Assembly: GCA_013146195.2 (NCBI GenBank)
Contig: CM028383.1
Coordinates: 16,577,642-16,641,641, forward strand
Origin: Codonopsis lanceolata
Lineage: Eukaryota > Streptophyta > Magnoliopsida > Asterales > Campanulaceae
Direction of reading: 5' to 3'
DNA length: 64,000 bases
A program made the position numbers and the translations under genes. Each line of letters opens with the position of its first letter. Position 1 is the stretch's first letter. The notes beneath the pieces were generated by a model that made no database searches, was not told where the DNA came from, and saw nothing but the letters and a program-made list of their open reading frames with translations. Of the stretch, positions 24,533-35,727 are shown piece by piece.

Positions 24533-24797
24533 TACAAGCTTCCGTCCTCGAAAAGAAAACAGCTGCAGAAATATAATTTATTTTACTTCCACCAATCAAA
24601 ATTTGTTTTATTTGCATGATTACGTGAATGGCAATCGATATAATTGCTGCGAAAATAAATTCTAATTTCCATTGTGCAAACCTTCTAGTGGTGTAGCGGA
24701 TGTAGACAGATGCACCTTATGAGTGTTTAATTTGAATTATAGTTTGGGTTAAATAGTAAAGTTAACAAAATGTTATCACGTAATTTTGTATATAAAT
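24533..24797. other. Spacer before the gypsy element
   Basis: AT-rich, no feature recognised. Confidence 0.5.
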
Positions 24798-25586
24798 TGA
24801 TATACCCGGCCCAAACCGGGTCACTAGCAAGGCACGAGTTAACATCACGTGCCAATCACGAGCACCATACCCCTGGGGCCCACAGCTCAGCGAGCAATAT
24901 GAGAGAACCAGCGAGCACCGAGCAGCATGACCCTCACTCAAACCTGGGCGGGCAAAGGCCTCGTTTGCCCGACTGCAGGCCATGGGGGAATCATATTTGC
25001 GTAACGGAGGAATCGATTTACTTTGCCTGCACTGGTCGAGCAGGCCTTGCACGCCCGACTGGGCCGATCTTCGGTGACCAAGTTCGGAGATCAATACAAA
25101 TGTAATAATCGGGCAGAGACTTGCTCGCTCGAGCACACATCAAGCCGGGGACGCTGACAGCTTGCTTCCTAAGGCAGGTCAAAGGTTTCCCTGTTTAGGC
25201 AGAACACTTGCCTTATCAACTCCTATGTCAACGCGGTCAACCGCCTGTTTCGCCTAGAATCAAGGGATTTCCTCCTTGATTATCTCGGCAGTTATGGAAA
25301 CTGAATCCTAGACGGATTCTATCACCTTGAGGGCCTATATATACCTCTCCATAATCATCAACAAGGTACACAGACACTTTCTTGAGCCTCGTTACTCTGT
25401 CAATTTGCTTCTTGACAATCACTCGATACTTACTCTCACGCCAGGAGGGGTTTCGCGAGGCCTCGCCTTGCACTTCAACTCAGTGTGTTCTTGTGATCTT
25501 AACAAAGCTCGGGGGAAGGTGCTCACAAGCCCAGTATATCCTACCCATTTCAAGGACGGCCCAAGCCGTGCACTTTTGCCACATCG
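24798..25586 (+). repeat. 5' LTR of the Tat-like element
   Basis: 789 bp, starting TGATATACCCGGCCC and ending near TTTTGCCACATCG (related LTRs end CACATCA). The TATA box is at about 25335-25342 (CTATATATACC). The end was set by comparison with the LTR at 39928-40723. Confidence 0.8.
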
Positions 25587-25587
25587 C

Positions 25588-25604
25588 TTGTTCCGCTGGG
25601 AAAC
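25588..25604 (+). other. Primer-binding-site-like sequence
   Basis: CTTGTTCCGCTGGGAAA directly follows the LTR. It keeps the CCG...GGGAA core of gypsy primer-binding sites but is altered elsewhere. Confidence 0.45.
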
Positions 25605-25664
25605 AAGTTTTATCACTTCCCTCTACATTTCTCCAGTAAAATCTTTCACTATTCTTCTATTGCA

Positions 25665-27430
25665 ATGGCCGGAAAGGGTAGCAAACACCATGCCACCGCT
25701 AGCAATCAACAGCCGGCAACCACCAAGCCGAAACAACCCTCCCCTGAAGACCGCACCGGTGCAAACCAGAACCAAAAGGTGGTCGCAGGCAGCGGCTCAT
25801 GGCAATGAAGTGCCATTCGCCGAGGGACAAATCTCCCAACATGCCAAAAGCCGGCAAGCCAACGTGATGCCAGTCCTGGTTATAAATGAGAGACTGGATG
25901 CTCGCTTCAAGATCTCGTGATGCTTAATCGCTAACGGAGTACTGGTAGTCACATGAATCACGACATAACCCCCGATCAACAAGCCGCCGCTTCCGCAAGT
26001 TCAGCAGTAGTATTATAGTAAAATGTATGCGCCAACCAAAGAATCGCCGCTTGGGCCATGCCCCTATCATGTGGCAATGCTCGCGCCGAGTAATCCCAAG
26101 ACTCGGGCTGAGATGGCCTCGCTTCCCAACTGCCCGCCCGAGTGCAAAGACGCATGCCCTCAATCGCTCACATACCGCTCGAGCGAAAGGCGAGGCGACA
26201 AAGCATGCCGATGACCAAGCCGAGAGCGATATACCGCCAACATCATTCCCACCGGCGCCACCATCGCCATGAGAACTATGCCCGGAGAGAGTCACGGCCG
26301 CCAAGAGATCGGAATGCAGTAGAGGTTGAAGACAATGCCAAAGTACAAAGCTCTCGTGATCACTCAGAGGTGGGTTCCTCCCCGCGCCCACATTTTGCCC
26401 GCATGTGCGTGGCGATGCCTCTGATCCCGCCCATTCTTCGAAATTGACAGTAGGACGCAGAGAAGTCGGCCGTCCGAGAAGATGGAGGCTATGAAAGGGA
26501 CATGGCAAAACAAATGGCGAGCCTAGCCGCTGCCAAGCCCTAAGCATGGCGCCATTGCCGCCGGAGGGCAGCCTCTTTCACCTGTAAATTGAAAATGCGC
26601 CACCAAGACAGGGATCATCTTCCCACAATTTGACAAATATTTTGGGAAGACGCGGCAAGCGATTGGCTCCGATCAAGCTGAGGCACAAATTCTGATGGTT
26701 ACGTATATTGAAGCCTTGAAAATGCGGCATTCGAGGGAGCCCTTCAGTGGAAAGGCACAAGCCCTCGGGTTAGTAGTTCCCCGAGGAACCATTGGGAGCC
26801 GGGCAAGGTTCGAGAAAAGTTTCGAAGAATTCGGCAATGCAGCCCAACCCCGAAAATCGCTTCGACCTTGCTAAGATCAAGCAAGGAGATACCGAATCCT
26901 AAGAAGCATTCGAAAAGGTTCGAGGAGATGCTCGAACAGTGACCGCGACCAGGACCCTGAGATAACATTTTGTTATCTAAACAACACGAGGGCGGGCCAC
27001 CAAGACCATGCTAGCAATGAACCCGGGCTTCTAAGGCGTAGTTGCCGGGCGAACTCCCATCTATTTTGCTCGACCGAGAGCCAAAGCGATAAAGCCAAAG
27101 GAAAGACAAGGCTCAGGCGGCCTACCGCCACCGACTGAGCCCTGAGGCCACCGCCGCCGAGCAAGGATAGGAGAAAATCATCAACCCCCGGCAAAGGTTG
27201 TTCAGTGGAATCTCGCACCCCGCTAAACACGACGCTGGAAGAGATCATGCTCCGTGGGAGATGCCTCGCCTATCCCCTATCCTCTTGATCCCGAGCTCGA
27301 GTACACTCGAGACAACACAAAATACCGTGAATACCACCATGGCACCGCCACACCACCGAGGGTTGTAAGGTGTTGAAAAGAGAGATTCAAAAGCCGATCA
27401 ACGCGGCAAGTTAGACCGCTTCAAGAAAGA
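25665..27430 (+). pseudogene. Gypsy gag remnant
   Basis: It starts MAGKGSKHHATASNQQPATT (25665) and is soon frameshifted. The Retrotrans_gag core is recognisable in pieces at about 26620-27060: a GTIGS(W) segment, FREKFRR-type residues, LAKIKQGDTES-type and KRFEEMLEQ-type segments, then 'cYLNNT' and 'KTMLA-MNP'. Gag packages the element RNA into virus-like particles. The pieces lie in all three frames, separated by small indels. Confidence 0.8.
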
Positions 27431-28060
27431 CCAGTGAAGGAAACAATGCCAACAATAATCAAGGGAGACTCCCCAAGAGGAAGAGGCGCTGTGCCCCTCA
27501 AATTCTGGGTGATAAACATGATTCAGAGGAGCTCCCGCCCAACACACGGGAAACACATATATTCCTTATCCAGGCGATCAATGCCCCAAAGAATACAATG
27601 GGCAAGGGAGCAGCATATGTTTTTCTCGCAATGAAGCTAGCAAGCACTCCATTGGCATCCGAAAGCGCCTCGGTCATTTCCTCGCCTTGTTAACAATCGG
27701 TGTTCACGTAGTTTTGCTCGATACGGAGCGCAGGACATCATGTACTATTCCTCGCTCAAGGGGTTGGAGTTCCTGATACCATGTTAAAACCGTATTTGGG
27801 AAAGCTTGAAGGCTTTACCAATCACCAAAGCGGGGTTAAAGGCACGATCGAGCCGAGGTATTCATGGGTGATGGGCCCAAACACGGATTGAGATGATCAC
27901 ATTCTTGGTGATCGACCCAAATCGGCATACAATTGCATTTTGGGTGCTCCGGCGATGGCCAAATTCCGTATGGTCACCTCCATTCCCCACCGAAAGCCAA
28001 GTTCTATACGTAAAATGGAGTGGGATCCTCAACAAAGAAGCCCCGAGCAATGTGGGAGTA
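27431..28060 (+). pseudogene. Gypsy protease remnant
   Basis: The aspartic protease active site (expected D-T-G-A) lies at 27720. One G is missing from the run after GATACG, so it reads out of frame. It is followed by IMYYS-type residues, MLKPYLGKLEGF-type residues and NCILGAPAMAKFRMVTS in a second frame. The loss of a single base at the catalytic motif is typical of the whole element. Confidence 0.75.
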
Positions 28061-28680
28061 TGTCCTGAAGCTCAAGAAAAATGTAAACCGACAGGACATT
28101 CCCGATCACCAAATGCAGCTCCTAAGCCGACAGGACCTTCCCGATCGGCCGCAACGATCTCCGCCGAGCCTACCCCCAAAGATCCACTTCTATCAACAAC
28201 ATTGAGCTCTGAGAGACCCATGAAGCGGCCGAGCCCATGGATATAGAGCCTCCCGAGCAAGCTCCAGCCAGAAATTTCCGAGCAAACTCCGTAAAAGACT
28301 CTCGAACAAGCTTCGACCCCTGCCCTTCTAGACGCAGGAGAAGCGCCCTAAATCACAGATATTGAGCCGACACTTTGCAGTCCTGACGAGCCTCGATATT
28401 CAACCGTAGGGCGAGCCGAAGAAATCATCATCAATCCGCATATCCCGAGCAAAAAATTAAAATCGGAAGGCCATGCCTCCCGACGCCGGCAAGATTGATT
28501 GAGCCATGAAGAGCGTACCGATGTGTTTGCATGGACGGTTGAAGACATGAGGGCATCGCTGAAAGCATTGCTCGCCACGACCTCAATGTCGACCCTACCT
28601 TCCCGCCTGGCCAACAATGACCAAGACAAGATTCACCGAGAAGAATGAGGCGATCAAAGCAGTAGGTCGAGAAACTCCCA
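28061..28680 (+). other. Linker between protease and reverse transcriptase
   Basis: Pro- and acid-rich coding remnants with no conserved motif, corresponding to the variable linker of such polyproteins. Confidence 0.5.
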
Positions 28681-29460
28681 AGGCGTACATCATTGAGGAG
28701 ATTCAATACCCGACTGCTAGCAAATGTGGTAATGGTAAAAAGGCAAATGATAAGTGGCGAATGTGCGTGACTTCACCACCTTAAACAAAGCTCGCCTCGA
28801 AAGATCGCTATCCACGCCTCGCATCGATATGCTCGCCGACTCTATAGCCGGGTTCGAGATGCTCGCCTCGGATGCGCATCAGATACCACCAGTCAAAATG
28901 AACGAGCAGATAAAGCGAAGACTTCCGAGCAAAGAAGCGCCTCTATTGTTATAAAATGATGCCCTTCTGCTCAAAATGCAGAGCCACTTACCGCATGGTC
29001 AATAAGGTGTTCGGCTCTCAAACAGGCGTAAATATGGAGGCTTACATAGATGACATGGTCATCAAAACCAAGGGCCGCGACCACACTCTTGACTTGGCCG
29101 AGACATTTGCCAACCCGCGCAGCACAACATGAAGCCGAACCCGAGTAAATGCGCTTTCTGGTCCGAGCGGGAAGTTTCGATTCATGGTCAACCTGCATGA
29201 AGCCAACCCGAGAAGATACAAGCCCTGCCGACATGGAATGCCTCTATTGCATCAAGCACATCCAAATGGCTAAATGGCGTAATCATTGCTCTAAGCCGCT
29301 TCATTTCTGGCCACCGAAAAAGTGCCTCCCTTTCTTCAAGGTTCTCACAAGGCAACAAGTGGATTTGAGTGGAATGCGGATCGTGCCAAGGCCCTCGAGC
29401 AGCCTGGAATATCTTGGCAAACCACCTCTCCTCAGCCTCTATGCCCTGTGAGCCTTTATT
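28681..29460 (+). pseudogene. Gypsy reverse transcriptase remnant (YIDD intact)
   Basis: Recognisable pieces are KWRMCV-DFTTLNKA (about 28750-28790), PRIDML (28820), YKMMPF (28950), MVNKVFGSQ-GVNMEAYIDDM (28995-29060) and MVIKTKGRDHTLDLAETFA (29058-29110). The catalytic YIDD at 29043-29054 is intact. Between these, short segments are missing (for example the block between the PRIDML region and YKMMPF is compressed) and the frame shifts repeatedly. The enzyme copies element RNA into DNA; this copy cannot. Confidence 0.85.
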
Positions 29461-30330
29461 TGGGGACTAGCAGCCACTGACCTGTGCCGCCTGCTTTTAG
29501 TTGGGAGGAGTTAGATATACAAAAACCCTCGGTACTATGTATCTAAGGCCCTCACCCCGCTGAGGGTCGTTATTTTAATGTTGAAAAATTAGCCTACTGC
29601 TTGTCATAGCCGCCTCGAAAATTAAGGGCTTATTTTTCTCGCACACATAATCATAGTATACACGGATGCACCATCAAGAAAGTCCTCGCACAAACCTCGA
29701 TACATCGCAGATTGCTCAACCGGTCGATCGAGCTCACCGAAGTTCCACATAGACTACTTGCCCAAAGCGAGCAATCAAAGCGCAAGCATTGGCCGACTCT
29801 TGGTTGAAACAAGCTTCACCCAGCGAGGAGCCTCGAGATCAAGCAAGCAGAGCCCGAAGCAAAAGCAATTGCCACAACCACGACCAAATTTACCGCTGGG
29901 ATCTTTATGTGGATGGGGCAATGAGCAAAGTCTTGAGCGGCATCCTTCTCGTAGCTCCCGATGAAATCACGCATTCGAAGTTAGCTCTCCTGCTCAAATT
30001 TCCTCGCATCCAACAACGTGGCCGAGTATGAAGCAATGATCGCAGGCTCGAGCTCGCAATGCACATGGGTGTAGAAGCCGTCACAACAGTACTCTGACTC
30101 ACGCCTAGTCGTGAACCAAGTCCGTGGGGAATACATGGTGCACCACCCTACCCTCGGTTAAGCATCGCGAAAGCCGGTCAAGGAAATCTTGAAAAATTTC
30201 AAGTTTGGGAAATGATCGATTGACCGAAAGCATAACATGCGAAAGCGCACTACTTATCCAAGATAGCCGAGGATAAGTCTTGCTTTGCTAAATCCCCTCG
30301 AATGATCGAAAGCATATGGAAACTCCCGCC
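29461..30330 (+). pseudogene. Gypsy RNase H remnant
   Basis: Pieces of the first RNase H (KALTP, LRAYF-like, about 29540-29700) lead into a second RNase H segment WDLYVDGAMSKVLSGILLVA (29898-29957), followed by SNNVAEYEAMIAG-like and LAMHMGVEAV in shifted frames. The D of YVDGA and the E of AEYEA correspond to catalytic acids. Two tandem RNase H-like regions fit the Tat group. Confidence 0.75.
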
Positions 30331-31570
30331 ATCGATAGACCTGTAATTATGGACATCGAGCCACGCCGAAGTTGATTGATGATTATAAAGATTACATCGA
30401 GCAGTGAGAATTCTCGCCTGCAGACAAGGTCAAGGCCACAACAAACCAAGCCTGTTTGCATTCTGTAGTCGGGGAATCTTATACAAGCGATCTAGGGTCG
30501 ACCTATGCTTCGCATGCACTCGCAGCTAACCGAGGGTGTTTTGTATGAGGTACATGGGGGAATGTGGCGGCCACCCCGCACAAGAGCTCTAGCAGTAAAG
30601 GGTCCTCGCGAGCGTGATACTACCGATTACCCTTCGAAAGGACGCCGAAAAGTATGCTCGCGAATGTGACAAATGCCGAGATACGCTGATATACCAAGGC
30701 TTCCATCCACTATGCAAACCCCGCCGCCGCGCCGGCCCTTCGACATGTGGGGAATCGATCCGATCGCCCATTCCCGCCGGCACAATACAAATACAAATAC
30801 GCCAGTAGTCACCATAGATTACTTCACGAAGTGGATTGAGGCAAAGCCCTCGCCAAAATTTCTGAGGCGAATATCATCAAGTTTGTGTACGACTGTATGG
30901 TGCAGATTCGCCCCTCGAGCAATCATATCCGACCATGGGACTCGCTTCTGACAAGTTCACAGCTAATGTGCTCGCCTCGGGCGTGAAGCATCGGCAATCG
31001 TCCGTTGCTTACCCTCAAGGCAACGGACAAGCGTAAGCCGCAACAAACAAGTTCTCGCACGCCCTTAAGCGAATTTAGAAGCGGCGAGCAGAAAGTGGGC
31101 GTAAGGAATTACAATCGGCTCATGGGCGGTCCGAACTACTGTTCGGGACCAACCGGGGAAACTCCATTCGCACTCACCTACGGGTCAGAGGCTATGATCC
31201 CGGTGGAAATGGCTTTGCCAAGCTACAGTCGGGTATCACATTATAGCGAGCAAAACAATCAACTTGCCCGGGCCATAGACTTAGACTTGCTGGAAGAAAA
31301 GAGGTTAGATGCACGACTCAGAATGGTCAATTACAAACGAGGGCAAAAGCCCACCATGATAAAAGAGTTCGAGGCGCAGCCTTCTCCGCTGGGGATTTAG
31401 TGCTCGAAAATTCGAGGTGACCGGCCATCTAAGCAGTGGGGAAGCTCTCTCCTAATTGGGAGGGTCCTTTCCAAGTCACCTGAATAATAAGGGAGGGCAC
31501 TTACACACCTGCATCTGTAAGGAAAAGATCCAAGGCCCTTGGCATGCATCACCTTAAGAAGTATTATCCA
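30331..31570 (+). pseudogene. Gypsy integrase remnant with catalytic Glu lost
   Basis: The frame 30673-30951 carries FDMWGIDPI (first catalytic D, codon 30757-30759), VVTIDYFTKWIEAKP and AIISDHGTRF (second D; the usual N after it is H). Upstream are the zinc-finger-like residues ARECDKCRD. Downstream, the GQAE motif reads GQA-stop: TAA at 31034-31036 takes the place of the third catalytic residue. The C-terminal part (31130-31400: TGETPFALTYGSEAMIPVEM, then LLEEKRLDARLRMVNYK) is the longest unbroken stretch. No chromodomain follows. Confidence 0.88.
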
Positions 31571-32421
31571 TAGGTCAAAGAAACAAAAGGGCAAGACCTC
31601 AGTCCTGTTGAGGGTCATCAATCCTTTATCAATGAAAGGCAAGTCGTTATCATATTTACCGGTTCAAAATTCTCAAAGTTATCAATAAATTGTTATTCTG
31701 CAATTATTTATATTTGTTTGACTAGATTCTGCTCGCCCAGCGAGCAGACGAGGCCATGCCCGGTCAAAAATTATAAAATCCCTAGTATCTCGTGAACTCA
31801 TCCTCCGTGGGGGAGGCGGCCATGCCCGGCTCACATACTAGGATGCTCGCCCTGCCCGCAGAGTCCATTCCTCGCAAGATAGCGATTAACTACCTCGATT
31901 CCTACAAAGGACGAAACAACAAGTTAACCGTGATATCTTAACACCCTAAGATATACCAAAGAACCGCCTCGAATTACCCACGCCGAGCAGAGGCCTCGCC
32001 TCTGCTGTTGGTTGCCATGAAAGTTGGTTGCCGCTGGCGCCTTCTCTCGAAGCACACTTACCATAAGCCTTAGTCGATCTAGCATTTCGCCCTAAACTAC
32101 TCTGTAACATCTCAATCTAAATAATAAGAATGCTTGATAATCTTGTTATTACCATAAGCCTTAATCTTGTTATTAACATCATGCATGTGATGCCCGATAT
32201 GTTTTCTAGAGAGCACCGTTATTTGTATTAACAAATGGCAGAAAAGGATGCAAATGAGAAAACAGCTTATTGATCAAGCAAACATTGAATCGAAAAGCAA
32301 ATGCAAGAGATATCTGTGCCAAATAAAAAATAATTATATTATGGATAAATCGAATTACAAAAAGAAGATAATGCCGCAGCCGATAAAATCCTAAGTCTCA
32401 AGCCGGAGGAGGAGGAGGAAG
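31571..32421 (+). other. 3' untranslated region of the gypsy element up to the gap
   Basis: Non-coding, GC-rich at first, with repeated 'ctcgcc' and 'gccatgcccgg' words, grading to AT-rich near 32100. It ends in a GGA-repeat immediately before the Ns. Confidence 0.5.
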
Positions 32422-32521
32422 NNNNNNNNNNNNNNNNNNNNNNNNNNNNNNNNNNNNNNNNNNNNNNNNNNNNNNNNNNNNNNNNNNNNNNNNNNNNNNN
32501 NNNNNNNNNNNNNNNNNNNNN
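32422..32521. other. Assembly gap (100 N)
   Basis: Exactly 100 N, the conventional length for a gap of unknown size. The gypsy 3' LTR that should lie here is missing. Confidence 0.99.
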
Positions 32522-33220
32522 CCCTACAACGATTTTTAAAACACCGATATTAATGCTTATTGTTGTCTTTTTTTTTCCTGCTAGAATTTTAAACAATTTC
32601 CCACTTCAACATTTACTGAATTTCTACTACCAAACTCCTTCAAGTCTTCAAGTGCTTTTAAAGAGATCTAGTAATCATCGAGCATTCAATACCTATAAGA
32701 GCTCAACACTTAGATTCTATTATATCAACTCTCTCTTCGTATTTAATACAATCTGACTCTATAGCACAAATGTGATTAATTCTTTTATACAAACTATTTC
32801 ATTCACCAAACACTTGGTCAAAAGTATTTTGTACACAATTCATTATTGATCATATTATTGTTGTCACTTTAGTGGATAAAATAATGCACATTTCAAAATC
32901 CAAGATTGACCATCTTGGGAATGGGCATAACACTTTTCTAAGTATGAACCACTTCAAATACTTATGTTAATCTGTTTGTGTTTACTTTACTCTTTCAATA
33001 TCTACTTATCTTGTTCCTTAGCATCATTTAAGGATCAGATATCATCATTTGATATCTATTGGATTGCCTATCTTTAACACTTATTATTTTTTCCGCTGCC
33101 AAACATAGGAAATTTATTTAAATCTGCTATTTTTTTCAAATAAAGTTTTAAACTTTAAATAGACTATTCAACCCCCTCCCTCTTCCAGCCTATTTATGAG
33201 ACACTGGGACTAACAGAGGA
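32522..33220 (+). repeat. Probable copia-type LTR remnant
   Basis: AT-rich sequence ending with 'actattcaaccccctccctc', followed by 'agacactgggactaac'. The pyrimidine-rich 'attcaccccc' close to 'gggacc(t)aaca' is a common end of plant copia LTRs just before the primer-binding site. Neither the start nor a partner LTR is visible. Confidence 0.35.
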
Positions 33221-33515
33221 CATGGTATTTTTGTGAAATTGAACATCGATAAATGAAGAAGAAAAAAAGTGAAGTTAGGTTGGTGTAGTGATCGAATTCA
33301 ATGTGAAGACACAAGTGTTCTTCTTCGTCACCCTTTTTACTCTACATTCACGTGAATTGGTGCGTTCTTTCTCTTTTATGGGCATTTTAGGAACAATTTA
33401 ACAAAAGTGAACTTTAGCAGTTGAAAAAAAAATCGAGGTACCTAAGTGATTAAAAATTTGGAAAAAGAGGCTAGTGTTTATTTTTGGATCTTTCACTAAA
33501 TGAGTTCACTTTCGA
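33221..33515. other. Intergenic, nothing recognised
   Basis: No gene or bounded repeat. Confidence 0.5.
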
Positions 33516-33524
33516 AAATTATAT

Positions 33525-34372
33525 GGGTTGCGCTATTGAGACCCCCTCATTCCTCCAAGTTGACCCCCCCAAAACCCCCCAAAATCCAAACTTCCTATTT
33601 TATCCTCCCCTATCCAAGTTGATCCCCTTCTCACCCCTTCACCGCCTCCTCCCTCTACCCCCACTTCTCTTGTCCCTTCCCATCTCCTCTCTCTCCCCTC
33701 CTCGCTGTCTCTCCCTCCCCCAATCACGACTTCTTCCATCCCTTCCATCACCTCCTTCCCTCCCATCACAAGATACTCACCCCTTTCACATATCCATTCT
33801 TCCTCGTTTCTCCCTCTTTTTAAAAAAATATTTAATTACAAGTTTGTTACGTCAACCGAACAAACTTAGTTTTCAATGGGTGACCGAACAACCTTGTGTT
33901 GTTCGACCACAAGGTCTGTTTCTGGTCACCATGGCCGAACAATTCAAGGTTGTTCGGCCGACTAGGGCGAACAAACCTGAATTAATTTTATTTTAATTTT
34001 TTTAAAAAAATGAGAAACAAAGAATAATAAAGGTGTGGTGGGGGGGAAGGGATGAGACTATGAAGGGGGTTGAGTATACTGTGATGGGGGAGGGGAGGAG
34101 ATGGTGATGGAATGGGAGGGAAGAAGTTGTGGATTGGGGGGGAGGAGGCGGTGTGGGGAGGAGGCAGTGAGGTGGGGGAGAGGAAGGAGGCGGTGTGGAG
34201 GGGAGAGGGAGGAGGCAATGTGGGAGGAGAGGGAGGAGGCAGTGGGGGGGATGGAGGAGGCGGTGAGGGGGTGGGAAGGGGGTCAATTGGATAGGGGAGA
34301 GTAAAATAGGAAGTTTGGGTTTGGAGGGTTTGGGGGGTCAACTTGGAGGAAGGGGTCTCAATAACGCAACCC
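33525..34372. mobile_element. Mutator-like element, GGGTTGCGC ends, 9-bp TSD
   Basis: A perfect 9-bp duplication AAATTATAT flanks it (33516-33524 and 34373-34381). TIRs of about 140 bp begin GGGTTGCGCTATTGAG and the complement of CTCAATAACGCAACCC. Shared inner blocks include 'tccaagttgacccccc' and 'ccaaacttcctattttacc'. There is no transposase. The left half is a C/T tract and the right half its G/A mirror, flanking a central region with several GTTCGG hairpins (33840-33980). The long proline-rich open frames across it are composition artefacts. Confidence 0.87.
34080..34300 (+). repeat. G/A-rich (polypurine) low-complexity tract
   Basis: About 220 bp almost entirely of G and A, with many GGAGGAGGC-type words and G runs of three or more. 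The matching C/T tract is at 33600-33830. Confidence 0.85.
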
Positions 34373-34397
34373 AAATTATATTTACAATTTTCATAAA

Positions 34398-35343
34398 TGG
34401 TTAACTTCACCATTGGTCCCTGTACTTTGCAAAAGTCCACTAGTAATCCCTGTATAAAGCAAATGCATGTGACTGACCAAAGTAGGCGGATTTTGTCCAT
34501 CAATAGTCTCTCTGTTGGATGCCGTTAAAAGAAACAAGTTAAAAGAAAAACCTTGAATTCTGAATACAACAGATGCATATTCATTTTTATGATCAGAACC
34601 AAGGCGGCAGCATCTCAATCTCAAGTTAAAAGAAAACCTTGAATACAACAGATGCATATTCATTTTTATTCTCCATCAACACTCTCCCAAATCCTGCAAA
34701 ATCAAATCAATTTATCAAAAAATCAAAAAAAAAAAAAAAACTCGCATTAACTGAGGTAAACAACACTACTTTACCATGTGACAAGGAGAAAAACAAAAGA
34801 GCCATAACAGGAAAGCCCTTGAGATAACAAGACCGACCCATGATTTCTTCTCCGATTCTTCTTCTTTCTTTCTTTTCTTCTTAAATCTCTCGCACACAAA
34901 AATTGTTAGTTTCGAAAGTAGTTTCTAAGAAGTTGTCATAGCCAGAAGAGTTCAGATCAAGTAACTATTTTTTTGTGAAATCTAATGGCCAAGGAGGACA
35001 GTAAAGAAGAATCGATGGCGAAGACTTCCGCCTCGGTCAAAGACACTTTTTCAATTTGCATCTAAGTTCCAAAGCGAAAATCGCGCACAAGAGCATCTGC
35101 TTTGAGATTCATGGGTGTTGGGGGAGAAGGGCGTGAGGTTGAAGAAGACTATGGAGGAGAAGGTGAAAAAGACAGTTTGCTCTTAAAAATTGATCATGTG
35201 ACCACATGATCAATTAACGGTATCTAACAGAGGGACTATCGATGTGTAAAATTCACATACTTTGGTTAGTGGCGTGTATTTGCTTTGTATAAGGACTACT
35301 AGTGGACTTTTGTAAAGTATAGAGACCAATGGTGAAGTTAACC
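34398..35343. mobile_element. Mutator-like element, GGTTAACTTCACC ends, 10-bp TSD
   Basis: It lies 25 bp after the previous element. A 10-bp duplication TTTTCATAAA flanks it (34388-34397 and 35344-35353). TIRs: GGTTAACTTCACCATTGGTC and the complement of GACCAATGGTGAAGTTAACC, extending inward about 150 bp to TTAACGG. The interior holds two direct copies of 'ttgaatacaacagatgcata' (34553 and 34639) and no transposase. The TIR matches that of the element at 43698-45345. Confidence 0.87.
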
Positions 35344-35353
35344 TTTTCATAAA

Positions 35354-35727
35354 CTTTCATCTTGGCCCTTCACTTGTGTTGTAAGCATATTGATTTTGTT
35401 TAAGTATTTTCGTAATTATAATTAACTTCAATTATATTAATATATCCCTTAATTATTAGATTTTTCAAACGTATGCACTTTGAGTTGAATGGATGGAGTA
35501 TTACTTAATAATCAATAGTTTGATATTTGATTGAAAACTGAAATCATTCATTTCTCTCTCATGTAGAATTGTAGAACTACTTATTAAATCGTGCTATTAG
35601 TTGAAACTCCATTCGTCCCAAAATAAATAACCTTCTTAAATTTTGGGTACATATTAAGAAAGTTTATAAAAGACTTGGCTACCTTTCTTCTTTTTTGAAA
35701 GAAAAACTTTTAATATTCTTAATGCAA
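35354..35727. other. Intergenic with a Stowaway-like end
   Basis: 'ccattcgtcccaaaataaat' at about 35608 resembles one end of the Stowaway-like family. No gene. Confidence 0.45.

Larger units (their letters stand above)
24798..32421 (+). mobile_element. Ty3/gypsy retrotransposon, Tat-like, decayed, 3' end lost in the gap
   Basis: GC-rich against AT-rich flanks. A 5' LTR (24798-25586) is followed by a primer-binding-site-like CTTGTTCCGCTGGGAA and then, in order, gag, protease, reverse transcriptase (YIDD), RNase H and integrase, which is the gypsy order. The LTR is homologous to those of the element at 39928-42931 (TGATAT(A/G)CCCGG start, 'ggaggggtttcgcgaggcc' inside). The absence of a chromodomain, the RNase H sequence and the relation to an element with an antisense ORF suggest the Tat group. 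No 3' LTR is seen before the N gap at 32422. The coding region is broken by very many one- and two-base indels. Confidence 0.9.

Noticed and set aside
26142..26547. Overlapping open frames on both strands in the gypsy gag region
   Set aside because: GC-rich sequence lacks stops by composition; the only recognisable homology is the broken gag.
24798..31570. GC-rich block as horizontally transferred or bacterial DNA
   Set aside because: It has an LTR and gag, protease, RT, RNase H and integrase motifs in gypsy order, so it is a retrotransposon.
33484..34503. Long proline-rich open frames on both strands
   Set aside because: They lie across the C/T and G/A tracts of a Mutator-like element. The composition keeps several frames open by chance, and there is no domain.
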